Below, piece by piece: positions 43,046 through 53,342 of a stretch of DNA of 64,000 nucleotides. Position 1 is the stretch's first letter. The number at the start of each line of letters is the position of its first letter. The notes under the pieces were generated by a model, which was not told the DNA's origin, made no database searches, and saw only the letters and a list, made by a program, of their open reading frames with translations. The stretch comes from an uncultured Aquimarina sp. GTDB taxonomy: Bacteria > Bacteroidota > Bacteroidia > Flavobacteriales > Flavobacteriaceae. The translations under genes and the position numbers were made by a program. Location of the stretch: NCBI RefSeq assembly GCF_947492405.1, contig NZ_CANLMP010000001.1, forward strand, positions 930,001-994,000, read 5' to 3'.

Positions 43046-44148
43046 ATTTTATTTTTTGCTAGACTTTTAAACAATGTATCCCACTGGGGAACTATTTCTT
43101 CCGGAAGGAATCGACGAATATTTTCCTTTGCATTAGCTCCCATTTTTTTCCTCTTTTCTGGATTCAGAATTAATTTTTCAATAGCTTCAGAAAATGCCGA
43201 AATATCATTGTTTTCTACTAAAAAACCATCCGTATTATCAGTAATGATGTCACTTGGACCGCAAGGACAATCAAATGATATTGCGGGCACTCCACAAGCC
43301 ATTGCTTCTATCAGTACCATACCAAAGCCTTCGAATCTAGAAGACATAACATATATTGATGAATTTAAATATTCATTTAGTATTTCCTTTGTAGGAGAAT
43401 GAAACTCTACAGAACTATCGATTCCTAATGTATTCGCTAAACCTTCTAAATTAAGGCTTTCATCTTTTTTTCCATAAATTTTTAATTTCCAATCAGGATA
43501 CTTGTCTTGAATAGTTTTCCAACTTTTTAGTAATCTATCATATCCTTTCTGATAACTCTGTCTTCCTACTGCCAATACTGTTTTTGCCTCTAATACTGCT
43601 TTGGTATCAGGATTGAACGACAAAGGATTAGAAATCACTTGTAAATTCTTTAATTTCCATTCACTAAGATTATCTGTAGTAAGTACGACAAAACGATCAT
43701 ACCGTTTAGCACCTAAATGCATAAGTCGGTATTTAATATTGGTAATTAATTGAGTCTTAAAAGAAACTTTATCTTCCTTTACCTCTATATTTTTGGACAC
43801 ATGCCTTTCATAAATCATCGGACAAGGTTTGCCGACAATACTAGGGACAAAAAAACCCTTTAATCCATCATCACAAACTGAAATCATATCCGGTTGCACC
43901 TTTTGGACTATAGATCTTAAACCTTTTTGATATTGCAAAAAATATTGAATAGGATTTCCCTTTACAGTAATATCGTGAAATCTAATAGTATCATTAAAAT
44001 CATAAAATACAGGAGTATTATTCTGATTCATAGTAAGTATATGAATATCATATCCATATTTCTCAATTAAATAATCAGTTTTTATCGATAGAACTCTTTC
44101 TAATCCAGCAGATCCGCAAATTTGATTTGTAATATATAGTAATTTCAT
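43042..44148 (-). CDS. GT4 family glycosyltransferase
   Basis: A 368-residue GT-B enzyme beginning LLYITNQICGSAGLERVLSIK. The donor-binding domain contains LAVGRQSYQKGYDRLLKSW and SRFEGFGMVLIEAMACGVPAISFDCPCGPSDII, a form characteristic of bacterial galactosyl- or N-acetylgalactosaminyl-transferases of the WbnH/GalNAc-alpha type; that donor assignment is a weak inference. It is coupled to the next GT4 gene by an ATGA-type overlap and follows the flippase gene by 7 bases. Confidence 0.92.
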   Translation of the reverse strand: MKLLYITNQICGSAGLERVLSIKTDYLIEKYGYDIHILTMNQNNTPVFYDFNDTIRFHDITVKGNPIQYFLQYQKGLRSIVQKVQPDMISVCDDGLKGFFVPSIVGKPCPMIYERHVSKNIEVKEDKVSFKTQLITNIKYRLMHLGAKRYDRFVVLTTDNLSEWKLKNLQVISNPLSFNPDTKAVLEAKTVLAVGRQSYQKGYDRLLKSWKTIQDKYPDWKLKIYGKKDESLNLEGLANTLGIDSSVEFHSPTKEILNEYLNSSIYVMSSRFEGFGMVLIEAMACGVPAISFDCPCGPSDIITDNTDGFLVENNDISAFSEAIEKLILNPEKRKKMGANAKENIRRFLPEEIVPQWDTLFKSLAKNKI

Positions 44149-44155
44149 TCGAATT

Positions 44156-45724
44156 TTACCTTTTTATTTTTGATACTATTGCCAAATATGATTTTCTAAA
44201 TATCCCTTTAACAGCATCCAATTCTGTAGTGTTCCTGTATGCTAACATAATAATAGTATTTGGTATCACTAAACAGAGTATTAGTTTAAGTATCAGGTTA
44301 ACTAATATTGAAAAATTAAAATGTATCGATATATAATATGTTATACCTCCAGAAATTAATAAAAGTCCTAAAAATACCAGAAACCTTTTAAGATAGACGG
44401 ATCCTTTTATTTTTAGTCCCAACTTAAAAACAATATAGGGATCATACCAAAAATTAGTAACCACTCTGGAAATAGCAGTTGCCATTAAAATACCAAATAA
44501 ACCGTATTCACTACCCAACCAAAAAGAGAAAAGTAAATTCAGTAAAGCTGTAACTATCACCAAATATTTACCTTGATTAAAAAAACCATAGGTAGTTTTA
44601 AAAGTCCATATAGTACCCTGGACTCCAACCATAAAGAAATTAATGGCCAACATTAGTGAGATGTTTACTGGTAATATATATTCTTCTCCAATCCATAAAA
44701 CAATAAAATCGTTAGAAAGAATTATAAAACAGATAGCACTAAAACCGTATATCCAAAGATTGGCCAAGTTGACCATCTTAAATGTTTGATACTGCTTATC
44801 TTTACTTTCTACAGCATTAATTTGGGCAATACTTGACGTGATATTATTAAAAACTTGCAAGATTAAAGCAGATATAATCGCAATAAGTAAGTTATAATTA
44901 GAAGCTAATCCTACTAATACCAAGCCCGAGAAATAGTTAATAATTATATTATCCGTATTATTAACAATGATTCCCCCTATTTTTATAACTAGTGTAGCTT
45001 TTGCATTAGAAATTATTTCTTTTTTAATAACAGTATCTACTTTTTCTTTTTTGAATTTTTTTAAAAAAGGATAATATCTGTTCACTAAATATGAAACAGA
45101 AACATTACTCAAAAACTGTAAAATCAACTGAGCTGCAAGATAGTATAAGAAGTCTTTATAAATGATCAGAACCAGAATCTGAACAACATTTTGGATCACA
45201 TAGAAAATCAAGTAATTAACAGTAGTGATATAGTTTCTCTGGTCTGCATTTAATAGAGATACTTTATAAGAAAAAAAGTATGAAGATGCCGCGTTGAATA
45301 GAAAAAACAGATAGATTACTGTAATATTTTCAACAATTGCATCCGGTTTTACAGGAATTAACTCATCCAGAAATGGAATTACCAAACTACCTAATACAAA
45401 AACCGTTACTCCTATGGTTACATATACTTTTTTATATAAATTAAGTACTGCAGTAACGACATGTTCTTTCTTTTCTGCTAAAGGTTTATAAAGTGAATAA
45501 ATAAATGCAGAACCAACTCCCAACTCGGCAAATGCCAGTACAGAAAGAATGCTGGTAAACAATCCATTAACTCCAAGATACTCTACCGCCAGGTACTTAA
45601 TAAAAATAGTTCTACAGACAAAACCCAAAACAGTCTGTACAATCTGAGAAATTAAACCGGATCCAATATTTCTAAATGAATTTACCGTTCTAGAATCCGT
45701 ATTAATACCCTTTATCTCCGCCAT
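44156..45724 (-). CDS. Wzx-like oligosaccharide flippase
   Basis: A 522-residue MOP-superfamily membrane protein with 12-14 hydrophobic helices. The N-terminus NSFRNIGSGLISQIVQTVLGFVCRTIFIKYL and the following YLGVNGLFTSILSVLAFAELGVGSAF are the conserved first helices of the Polysacc_synt family. It should flip the undecaprenyl-linked repeat unit to the periplasm for polymerisation by the Wzy-like protein at 40736. It sits centrally in the 14-gene operon, with gaps of 4 and 7 bases to its neighbours. Confidence 0.92.
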   Translation of the reverse strand: MAEIKGINTDSRTVNSFRNIGSGLISQIVQTVLGFVCRTIFIKYLAVEYLGVNGLFTSILSVLAFAELGVGSAFIYSLYKPLAEKKEHVVTAVLNLYKKVYVTIGVTVFVLGSLVIPFLDELIPVKPDAIVENITVIYLFFLFNAASSYFFSYKVSLLNADQRNYITTVNYLIFYVIQNVVQILVLIIYKDFLYYLAAQLILQFLSNVSVSYLVNRYYPFLKKFKKEKVDTVIKKEIISNAKATLVIKIGGIIVNNTDNIIINYFSGLVLVGLASNYNLLIAIISALILQVFNNITSSIAQINAVESKDKQYQTFKMVNLANLWIYGFSAICFIILSNDFIVLWIGEEYILPVNISLMLAINFFMVGVQGTIWTFKTTYGFFNQGKYLVIVTALLNLLFSFWLGSEYGLFGILMATAISRVVTNFWYDPYIVFKLGLKIKGSVYLKRFLVFLGLLLISGGITYYISIHFNFSILVNLILKLILCLVIPNTIIMLAYRNTTELDAVKGIFRKSYLAIVSKIKR

Positions 45725-45728
45725 GTTA

Positions 45729-46892
45729 TTATTTACTTTCTATAGCCGAAGACAGCCGTATGGTTAACCCCTGCACAAAAGGCATTAAATCAAAAGTGGT
45801 TGCATAAAGTCCGATTCCCTTGGTATCTCCTTGACAAAAATCAATAACACCATCTCTACGAGTCACTTTCATAAGAGATTGTACACATCTTTTGGCAGCC
45901 AAAAGATATTTTTCATCTTTATCAATAGTAAATGCTGTATAAAACAACCAGCCTGCAATTGCTGTTATAGAAGAATCATGTCTGGAAGAATCAACTGCAA
46001 TCATAGCATTAAATCCTCCATCTTCTTTCTGAAAAACTAATGCGTCCTTTGCTGTTTTTTCTACGAGCTCTTTAAGATAGATCTTTGATGAATGCGTCTC
46101 ATCTAACTCGTAATACATATCTGTAATTCCTAGAATAAACCATCCGAGTCCTCTACCCCATCCATAAATTCCTAATGGCATATCTTTTTTAAGATCATAC
46201 GCGTGAGCTGGAATCATCTTGTTTGGTAAAAAAGCTTTAGCTACATAAGATTGTATTTGTAATAAAGCTAAGTCGATATATTCTGGTTTATTAAATTTCT
46301 GACCATAATATGTTAGAAACGGACAAATAAAACCGATGGTATCCACAAATCTTATTGAAGGAATGAAATCTCTATAAAAAATAGTACCATCTTCTCCTTT
46401 ACAACGATCTATAAGTTCTATAACCTGATCAAAAGCAGGTTTTAGTTTAATAACATCAACATTTGTTTTGGTTAGTGCATACGCCAAAATAGCTCCATCT
46501 ACATATTGTGGAACCTGTTTCCAGGTGCCAGTATGTATATCTATCTTATTATTAATGAATTCATCAATTTTTTCCTTTGTGTTTTCAGTATCAATTGCAC
46601 CTAATAAAGCTCCTGCTTCCTGCCAGGATTGTATCGTCGTACTTCGATAATGTCCTTTTAGAAGATCTTTTATAATATAACTTTCATTATCAGTTAATTT
46701 AACCGTTGGTGTTTTGCGAAGCCAGGTTAAATTAATTTGTTTTACACTTTTTAGCCAGTTATTTTGATCTGTCCATCTTCCTATTTTATATCTCTGAAAA
46801 ACACTTTTATAATAAAAAAACAAGTCTATCCCTATTACAAGTAATAAAACAGATAGTATTATGATAAGTAAAATCAATATGTAGTAGATCAT
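45729..46892 (-). CDS. Membrane-anchored GH88/GH105-like protein
   Basis: A 387-residue protein with one N-terminal membrane segment (about 1-28) and a six-hairpin (alpha/alpha)6 domain of the GH88/GH105 unsaturated-glucuronyl/rhamnogalacturonyl hydrolase type. Recognisable parts are IRFVDTIGFICPFL with the conserved Asp, GIYGWGRGLGWFILGITDMY, and DSSITAIAGWLFY. Such enzymes normally remove unsaturated uronic acids produced by lyases, so presence within a biosynthetic operon is unexpected. Editing, release, or a non-catalytic role is possible. It is tightly packed between the flippase and acyltransferase genes. Confidence 0.85.
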   Translation of the reverse strand: MIYYILILLIIILSVLLLVIGIDLFFYYKSVFQRYKIGRWTDQNNWLKSVKQINLTWLRKTPTVKLTDNESYIIKDLLKGHYRSTTIQSWQEAGALLGAIDTENTKEKIDEFINNKIDIHTGTWKQVPQYVDGAILAYALTKTNVDVIKLKPAFDQVIELIDRCKGEDGTIFYRDFIPSIRFVDTIGFICPFLTYYGQKFNKPEYIDLALLQIQSYVAKAFLPNKMIPAHAYDLKKDMPLGIYGWGRGLGWFILGITDMYYELDETHSSKIYLKELVEKTAKDALVFQKEDGGFNAMIAVDSSRHDSSITAIAGWLFYTAFTIDKDEKYLLAAKRCVQSLMKVTRRDGVIDFCQGDTKGIGLYATTFDLMPFVQGLTIRLSSAIESK

Positions 46893-46909
46893 TTTTAAAT
46901 TTATTTTAG

Positions 46910-47464
46910 CTAAACAATATATCCAGAATCGTTTTCTAAGTCCCTATTCATTTGGGTTCTCATACTTTCAGTAATACCGTTATGTATGGTCCAATTTTCA
47001 TCATACACCTTTGCTTCTTTTATCAAATCCTTATGCTTTTTAATATAGTCTTCAGTAGTACCAATTATTTTAGCTGGGTTACCACCAACAATTGCACCAT
47101 CTGGTACAGATTTTACAACTACACTTCCTGCTGCCACTATTGCATTTTTACCAATACTAACTCCAGGCATAATTAGAGCACGAGCACCAATAAATGCACC
47201 ATCTCCAATTTTTATTTTTGCAATTTTAGTATACCCTATATGACGTTTGGTACTTGCATCGTGTGCTAGTAGATAAACCTGAGGTGCAAACACAACATCA
47301 TTTCCTATTTCGATAAGCCAACAATGAGAATAATCAAATTTCACCTCATTAAGCTGAAGAACATTTTCTCCTACTTTCATCCCCATTTTGATACAGTCTC
47401 TATAGTCAATATCCCTACTTAAACCAAAAATCTGTTTGAATTTACCCTTTATCTTGCTTAACAT
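46910..47464 (-). CDS. Hexapeptide-repeat O-acyltransferase
   Basis: A 184-residue trimeric left-handed beta-helix acyltransferase, probably using acetyl-CoA. Hexapeptide repeats run from about residue 30 to 135 ([57 protein letters not shown]), with the His of LLAHDAS at the place of the catalytic His in the WcaF/maltose-acetyltransferase group. The C-terminal helix extension is charged. It likely O-acetylates a sugar nucleotide or lipid-linked sugar on the cytoplasmic face, in contrast to the periplasmic MBOAT route. Confidence 0.9.
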   Translation of the reverse strand: MLSKIKGKFKQIFGLSRDIDYRDCIKMGMKVGENVLQLNEVKFDYSHCWLIEIGNDVVFAPQVYLLAHDASTKRHIGYTKIAKIKIGDGAFIGARALIMPGVSIGKNAIVAAGSVVVKSVPDGAIVGGNPAKIIGTTEDYIKKHKDLIKEAKVYDENWTIHNGITESMRTQMNRDLENDSGYIV

Positions 47465-47486
47465 TATAAAAACTATTACACTGTTT

Positions 47487-48674
47487 CTAGTTGAGCGTTC
47501 CTATTTCTTTAGCTGCTTCAACTATTCTAGATTTATATTCTGGCATCATATCAACTAGATATTTTCTTATACCATCTTCTTTCTTTGCAAACTCTTTATA
47601 TAAATTAGTTAAATCATTTTCTTCTTTTAATGATTGTACAGGAATTACATATCCTTCTTCAGAACCAAATAAATCCTTAGCAATTCCTAAGGCTTTTACT
47701 GAATACCCAACTACTAGAGTAGGAACACACTGAGAATAGGCTGCAATAGATGAATGGGTTCTAGCTGCAATAAAAATATTACATTTAGAAATTAAATATT
47801 TTAGTTGCATTCCATTCAGAGAATTATCTTCTGCCACAAAAAGAACCCTATCATTATCTTTATATTTATCATATAATTTTTTCAGTGGGATTCTATCATC
47901 ATTATGATCCCACATTACGTGAGGGATTAAAGCTATTTGGTGTTTCGTTTCAGAAATTAGATATTCTATAAGCTTGCTATAATTTTCGAAAGCTGCTCCT
48001 TTATTTTCTTCATAGGACATAATCATTGGGCTTAGATTGATCCCAATTGTATTTCCTTCTTCAAAACCTTTAGGTAATGTTATTTCTTCTTTTTCTAATA
48101 AAAAAGCCGGGTCAGGACATAAACGTGCATTTTTAACTCCTTTTTCTAATAATGCGTTGTACGTAATAGTCTCTCTTGCAAAAACAAATTTATATTGCTT
48201 CAAATCCTTTACCATTTCTTCATCCATAGCACTTGGCTCTATAGAACAGCCCCATAAAATGGTATTTGTACCCTTCTCACGAACATGTTTATTCATAAAA
48301 TAAATATCGCCTGGTCTACCATAACAATAATTATCTCCTCCAATTGACAAAGCTAATGTTTGTTTTCCCGCACTATTAAATACATCTCTATAAGCATATC
48401 TATCAAAAAAACCTTTATCACCAAATACGTGTCTTTTGACCATTCCTTTAAAATAATCAAATGATAGGGATTGTAATGGTCGTGTTTGCGGTAAAACTTT
48501 ACATTTTTTATCCATCCCAAACTGTATATCCTCTTCCGGACGCATAGAAAATAAAACTTTATTTTTGCTAACCTCAGGGATCGCTTGGTCCATAATATCC
48601 AAAGTTGTTCTTACAATAGCTTCGCATCCGTGGTTGTAACTTCCTCCATGAGGATACATAATTATTTTATTCAT
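47487..48674 (-). CDS. Polysaccharide pyruvyl transferase family protein
   Basis: A 395-residue WcaK/CsaB-type ketal-pyruvyltransferase. It starts [21 protein letters not shown], a glycine- and histidine-rich loop typical of the family, and contains [46 protein letters not shown] and [37 protein letters not shown]. It should transfer pyruvate from PEP to a sugar, adding a negative charge to the repeat unit. It lies between the hexapeptide acyltransferase and GT2 genes with gaps of about 20 bases. Confidence 0.92.
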   Translation of the reverse strand: MNKIIMYPHGGSYNHGCEAIVRTTLDIMDQAIPEVSKNKVLFSMRPEEDIQFGMDKKCKVLPQTRPLQSLSFDYFKGMVKRHVFGDKGFFDRYAYRDVFNSAGKQTLALSIGGDNYCYGRPGDIYFMNKHVREKGTNTILWGCSIEPSAMDEEMVKDLKQYKFVFARETITYNALLEKGVKNARLCPDPAFLLEKEEITLPKGFEEGNTIGINLSPMIMSYEENKGAAFENYSKLIEYLISETKHQIALIPHVMWDHNDDRIPLKKLYDKYKDNDRVLFVAEDNSLNGMQLKYLISKCNIFIAARTHSSIAAYSQCVPTLVVGYSVKALGIAKDLFGSEEGYVIPVQSLKEENDLTNLYKEFAKKEDGIRKYLVDMMPEYKSRIVEAAKEIGTLN

Positions 48675-48695
48675 CGTTTCGTCGGTTATTTTTAA

Positions 48696-49733
48696 TTATT
48701 TAGTGTTGGTTTTTATTGTTTTTAAAATCGAATTACAAATCAAAAAAGAAAATACCATCTTATGTTTCATACATAAAACTATCCAAGAAGCATATTTTTC
48801 TTTAAATAAATATTTATAACTTTTTGTCAGCTCTTTTTCTTTTAGCAATATCCTAATTTCTTTATATTTTTCTCTAAATGTGAATCCAATATCATTAACT
48901 ATTATAAAAATTTCGTTGTAAAAATAATCGAAAAGCCTATTATATAATACTCCCAGAGATTCTTTATCTGTTAACTGAATCCTATCAAAAAAATCAAGTA
49001 AAACGAAATGAATTCGTTTTGCTAATTCTGTTTTATTATGATATCGTTTTTTTGATAATGATTCTTGATTATCGTGAACATATTTATATACTACCTTATT
49101 TGTTACTGCTATAGAATTGATATGTTTAAAATATTCAAAATTAAAAAGCAAATCTTCTCCATAAGATAAAGATCTGTCAAACGATATTCCGTTATTAACA
49201 ACAATATCTGTTTTATACAATTTGTTTACAGGTCCAAATAACAAGAATTTTTGTATTAATTCTAAGAATATATCCTTATTTATATGATCAAAATGAAGTG
49301 TACTTTCTTCTACTTCCCACTTGTCAAAAATATGACCATCTGTGTTTAAAGATTCAATAGCACAAACAGATAATTGAGCTTTTTCTTTTTGAATCGTATT
49401 GAACAAATGCTCAATATATAATCCATCTACATAATCATCACTATCTATAAACTGAAGATACGTTCCTTTTGCCATAGAAATCCCTGTATTCCTTGCATTA
49501 GAAACACCACCATTTGGTATATCTATTACCGTAATCCTATTATCTTCCTTTTCAAGATGCTTGCATATATCAAGACTGCCATCGGTAGACCCATCATTTA
49601 CTAACAAAATCTGAAGATGCGAATATGTTTGACCAATAATAGATCGAATACACTTATCCAGATATTTTTCCGAATTATATATTGGAATTATTACAGATAT
49701 TAATGGCAATTCTTTAGTCTTCATTTTTTCCAA
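48696..49733 (-). CDS. GT2 family glycosyltransferase
   Basis: A 345-residue GT-A enzyme. It shows LISVIIPIYNSEKYLDKCIRSI, LLVNDGSTDGSLDIC and YLQFIDSDDYVDGLYI with the DxD motif, then a variable region with GISFDRSLSYGEDLLFNFEYFKH, a form seen in many capsular GT2 enzymes. The C-terminal 90 residues are rich in Lys, Phe and Tyr and may associate with the membrane. It overlaps the upstream GT4 gene by 13 bases. Donor and acceptor are unknown. Confidence 0.92.
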   Translation of the reverse strand: MEKMKTKELPLISVIIPIYNSEKYLDKCIRSIIGQTYSHLQILLVNDGSTDGSLDICKHLEKEDNRITVIDIPNGGVSNARNTGISMAKGTYLQFIDSDDYVDGLYIEHLFNTIQKEKAQLSVCAIESLNTDGHIFDKWEVEESTLHFDHINKDIFLELIQKFLLFGPVNKLYKTDIVVNNGISFDRSLSYGEDLLFNFEYFKHINSIAVTNKVVYKYVHDNQESLSKKRYHNKTELAKRIHFVLLDFFDRIQLTDKESLGVLYNRLFDYFYNEIFIIVNDIGFTFREKYKEIRILLKEKELTKSYKYLFKEKYASWIVLCMKHKMVFSFLICNSILKTIKTNTK

Positions 49734-50881
49734 AGTTCTTCAATCCTAGCCAATGTTTTTCTGCTATCAAAATCGCCACTTCTTTCTCTACTTTTTTCGG
49801 TATAATATGCCCTTAGTTTTTCATCTTCCAAAAATCTTTTTAAACCTTCATATAGTGCTTCCTTGTTATTTTCGGTTATAAGTCCAAATTCATTTTCACC
49901 TAATAATTCTAGCATCCCAGCACAATCTGTTGCTACGACTGGTTTTCCTAAAATTAATGCTTCAGTAACAACAGTACTAAATCCTTCAGAACGTGATGAG
50001 CAAACAAAAGCATCCGCCAAGGCGATAAATTGATAAGGATTAGACTGAAACCCCATCAAGCTAACTTCATTCTGAAGTTTATGATTCTTAATATAATTCT
50101 CTAATTCTGATCTTTGAGAACCTTCTCCGATGATTCGTAAATGAAAAGAGAAGGATTCGTTTTTTAGTCTATTTAATACTTCTAATAGTCGATCATATCC
50201 TTTCTGTGGTTCTAAACGCCCCACAGTAACAAGTTGTAAAACCTTGTCGGACTCTATGTTAACCGTAGGCTTTAATTTAGACTTTTCGATGATATTCTCT
50301 CTATCTACAGGGTTATACTTAACAGTTAAACGCTTATTCATATTGAATTTACGCGAAAAAGCATCTTGTACACTCTTAGACACACTAACTATATGGTCAA
50401 ATTTAGTATAACTATTACACTCGTCTTCATAATTATTATATGCAATTTCACTCCAGTGATTTGCTTCTAAATCGATATGAACCCAGGCAATTTTAATTGA
50501 ATTTTGATTAGACCCACTAATAATTCTGGTACTATACCCTTCTATAAAGGCTACTTCTACATCATAATCTCCTTTTATGAACCACTTATAAAACACCTTA
50601 GCCGAAAATCTATTATAGACAAATGACTTTAGTTTATTCATGATTTTGATGCTCAATTGATTTTTTAGAGATCCTCCGCCTTTATAGCCTCCATTATATA
50701 CAGATCTATACTGAACGCCTTTAGGATATAAGGCAGTATCATACTTCTCATTCTTTACACCATATAAAGTAATGTCATATACATCTTGATCCAACTGTCC
50801 GAGCAGCGTCTGAAGAATCTTCTCGGCACCACCTCCGTAGAGGTTATTAATCATAAAAACTATTTTCAACTTGGTACTCAT
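49721..50881 (-). CDS. GT4 family glycosyltransferase, tandem paralogue A
   Basis: A 386-residue GT-B enzyme with KIVFMINNLYGGGAEKILQTLL at the N-terminus and LVTVGRLEPQKGYDRLLEV, SSRSEGFSTVVTEALILGKPVVATDC in the donor domain (complete E-x7-E). It is a close paralogue of the next gene upstream. The C-terminal halves are nearly identical over long stretches while the N-terminal acceptor domains differ much more. The gene overlaps its paralogue by 4 bases and the GT2 gene downstream by 13. The pair probably uses the same nucleotide sugar on different acceptors. Confidence 0.93.
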   Translation of the reverse strand: MSTKLKIVFMINNLYGGGAEKILQTLLGQLDQDVYDITLYGVKNEKYDTALYPKGVQYRSVYNGGYKGGGSLKNQLSIKIMNKLKSFVYNRFSAKVFYKWFIKGDYDVEVAFIEGYSTRIISGSNQNSIKIAWVHIDLEANHWSEIAYNNYEDECNSYTKFDHIVSVSKSVQDAFSRKFNMNKRLTVKYNPVDRENIIEKSKLKPTVNIESDKVLQLVTVGRLEPQKGYDRLLEVLNRLKNESFSFHLRIIGEGSQRSELENYIKNHKLQNEVSLMGFQSNPYQFIALADAFVCSSRSEGFSTVVTEALILGKPVVATDCAGMLELLGENEFGLITENNKEALYEGLKRFLEDEKLRAYYTEKSRERSGDFDSRKTLARIEELWKK

Positions 50882-52008
50882 AGTATTTCTTCGATACTTT
50901 TTATAGTTTTTTTAATGTCAAAATCTGCGCCTCTTTCTTTACTTTTAGCTGTATAATGAGATCTTACTTGTTCATCCTGTAAAAATTTCTTCAACCCAAT
51001 ATATAAAGCCTCTGTGTTGTTTTCGGTTATCATACCATATTCATTATCACCCAAAAGTTCTGTCATTCCAGAACAATCGGTTGCGACAACAGGTTTTCCT
51101 AAAATTAAAGCTTCGGTAACAACCGTACTGAAACCTTCTGATCGGGAAGAACATACAAAAGCATCAGCAGTATTTATAAACGCATAAGGATTCGTCTGAA
51201 AACCTAAAAGTGTCACGTAGTTTTGTAAATCATTTTCCTCTATATAATTTTCTAATTGTTTTCTTTGAGAACCTTCTCCGACAATCATTAACTTAAACTC
51301 AAAAGAATCTTTTTTTAGTTTGGAGACTACTTCTAATAATCGATCATATCCCTTTTGTGATTCTAATCTACCAACGGTAACTAGATGAATTAAAGAAGTT
51401 TCTTTTTGAAAATCTATTTTCTGCAATGATTTTTCTAAAATATCTTTTCGATCTACTGGATTATACAGAACTTTTAATCTTTCTTTAATACCAAATCTTT
51501 TTGAAAAAGCATCTTGTACACTTTTGGCTACGCTTATTATATGATCAAATTTTTGGTAGGCTTTTACTTCCTCTTCTAAGTTTTTATACTCTATTTGTGT
51601 CCAATGATTCGCATATAAATCTATATGAACCCAAGCTACTTTTTTAGAGTTCTTATTGGAAGAGGATGCAATAATTTTAGTACTAAAACCTTCTACAAAA
51701 GCAACTTCTACATCATATTTTTCTTTAAAAAACATTGTATACATCCATTTAGATGGTAGTATATGTATTAACTTATATTGTAATCCATACCACCTTCTTT
51801 GAATACTGTTTTTATTATCACCAGGGTTATTTAAAATTGCCTTATAAGTACAAATGCTCTTTAAATAATCATTATATACTCCTACGTCTACCAGTGAACA
51901 TACCGTAATTTCATACTTAGATAAATCCAAATTAGATACTAGATCTGTTAGTACTTTTTCAGCTCCTCCACCAGATAAACTTTCTACAAAAAATAAAACT
52001 TTTTTCAC
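50878..52008 (-). CDS. GT4 family glycosyltransferase, tandem paralogue B
   Basis: A 376-residue GT-B enzyme, paralogue of the gene at 49721. It has KVLFFVESLSGGGAEKVLTDLV, VEVAFVEGFSTKIIAS, KVAWVHIDLYANHW and in the donor domain LVTVGRLESQKGYDRLLEV and SSRSEGFSTVVTEALILGKPVVATDCSGM. Residues about 60-115 are least like paralogue A and may set acceptor choice. It follows the nucleotide-sugar dehydrogenase gene by 14 bases. The donor could be the HexNAc uronic acid made by the two enzymes encoded just upstream, but this is only a positional guess. Confidence 0.93.
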   Translation of the reverse strand: MKKVLFFVESLSGGGAEKVLTDLVSNLDLSKYEITVCSLVDVGVYNDYLKSICTYKAILNNPGDNKNSIQRRWYGLQYKLIHILPSKWMYTMFFKEKYDVEVAFVEGFSTKIIASSSNKNSKKVAWVHIDLYANHWTQIEYKNLEEEVKAYQKFDHIISVAKSVQDAFSKRFGIKERLKVLYNPVDRKDILEKSLQKIDFQKETSLIHLVTVGRLESQKGYDRLLEVVSKLKKDSFEFKLMIVGEGSQRKQLENYIEENDLQNYVTLLGFQTNPYAFINTADAFVCSSRSEGFSTVVTEALILGKPVVATDCSGMTELLGDNEYGMITENNTEALYIGLKKFLQDEQVRSHYTAKSKERGADFDIKKTIKSIEEIL

Positions 52009-52022
52009 AGCTTATAGTCTTT

Positions 52023-53303
52023 TTAAAGTCTTCCGTGCACTTTCTCTTTCAAAATCCCTTTTACATCATACAAAACTCCATTTGGTTTTAATAATGAATT
52101 AAGATTAATATCAAGATATTCTTTATGCGCTACAGTTAATACAATGGCATCAAACTTAATATTTGGTAGTTCTTTTACCGTATCCAGATCATATTCATGT
52201 TTCACCTCTGATGGATTTGCCCAAGGGTCATAAATAGTAATATCTGTTCCGAAATCTTTTAGATTCCCTATTACATCAACTACTCTGGTATTTCTAACAT
52301 CTGGACAGTTTTCCTTAAAAGTAATCCCAAGTACTAAAATAGTAGCTCCTTTAATTTTAATATCATGATTAACCATCAATTTAATAACTTCAGAAGCAAC
52401 ATATTGTCCCATGCTATCATTCAATCTTCGCCCTGCTAATATAATTTCAGGATGATATCCAAACTCTTGTGCTCTTTGAGCTAAGTAATACGGATCTACT
52501 CCTATACAATGTCCACCCACCAAACCCGGTTTAAAAGGCAAGAAATTCCACTTAGTCCCAGCGGCTTTTAATACTTCACTTGTATCAATATCCATTAAAT
52601 TAAAAATCTTAGCCAGCTCATTTACGAAAGCAATATTAATGTCACGTTGAGAATTTTCTATCACTTTAGCTGCTTCTGCTACTTTTATATTTGGTGCCAA
52701 ATGAGTTCCCGCAGTAATGACTGATGCATATAATGCATCTACTTTTTCACCTATCTCTGGTGTTGAACCTGCTGTTACTTTTAGAATTTTTTCGACCGTA
52801 TGCAGTTTATCACCTGGATTGATGCGTTCTGGAGAATATCCAGCATAAAAATCTTCATTAAATCTTAATCCACTTATCTTTTCTAAGACCGGAATACATT
52901 CTTCTTCAGTAACCCCTGGATATACTGTGGATTCGTAAATAACAATATCTCCTTTTTTAAGTACTTTGCCAACAGTTTCACTGGACTTATACAGTGGAGT
53001 AAGATCTGGTCTATTATTTTTATCTACTGGTGTAGGAACAGTTACTATATAATAATTACAATCTTTAATATCTTCTAAATCATCAGAACAATATAAGCCT
53101 TGGTCTATTTGAGAATTACTCTTCAACACTGATTGCAAAACTTCATCTTCAACTTCTAAAGTTGTGTCTATTCCGTTTCTTAATTCTTCTATTCTATTTT
53201 TATTAATATCAAAACCAATTACAGGAAACTTTGTAGCAAAAAGTCTAGCCAAAGGAAGACCTACATATCCTAAACCTATGATTCCTATTTTAATATTCCG
53301 CAT
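52023..53303 (-). CDS. UDP-HexNAc 6-dehydrogenase (TviB/WbpO/WbpA type)
   Basis: A 426-residue nucleotide-sugar dehydrogenase oxidising C6 of a UDP-N-acetylhexosamine to the uronic acid with two NAD+. It has GIIGLGYVGLPLA (Rossmann, about 8-20), YESTVYPGVTEEECIPVLE, GYSPERINPGDK and the catalytic Cys266 in GGHCIGVDPYYLA. The sequence around residues 125-170 is of the TviB/WbpO/WecC-like type rather than UDP-glucose dehydrogenase. Together with the TviC-like epimerase encoded upstream it should give UDP-GalNAcA or a close relative, as in Vi antigen synthesis. Confidence 0.92.
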   Translation of the reverse strand: MRNIKIGIIGLGYVGLPLARLFATKFPVIGFDINKNRIEELRNGIDTTLEVEDEVLQSVLKSNSQIDQGLYCSDDLEDIKDCNYYIVTVPTPVDKNNRPDLTPLYKSSETVGKVLKKGDIVIYESTVYPGVTEEECIPVLEKISGLRFNEDFYAGYSPERINPGDKLHTVEKILKVTAGSTPEIGEKVDALYASVITAGTHLAPNIKVAEAAKVIENSQRDINIAFVNELAKIFNLMDIDTSEVLKAAGTKWNFLPFKPGLVGGHCIGVDPYYLAQRAQEFGYHPEIILAGRRLNDSMGQYVASEVIKLMVNHDIKIKGATILVLGITFKENCPDVRNTRVVDVIGNLKDFGTDITIYDPWANPSEVKHEYDLDTVKELPNIKFDAIVLTVAHKEYLDINLNSLLKPNGVLYDVKGILKEKVHGRL

Positions 53304-53342
53304 TCTTGTTATGATTATTTCTTTTATATAAAGGTTATATCA

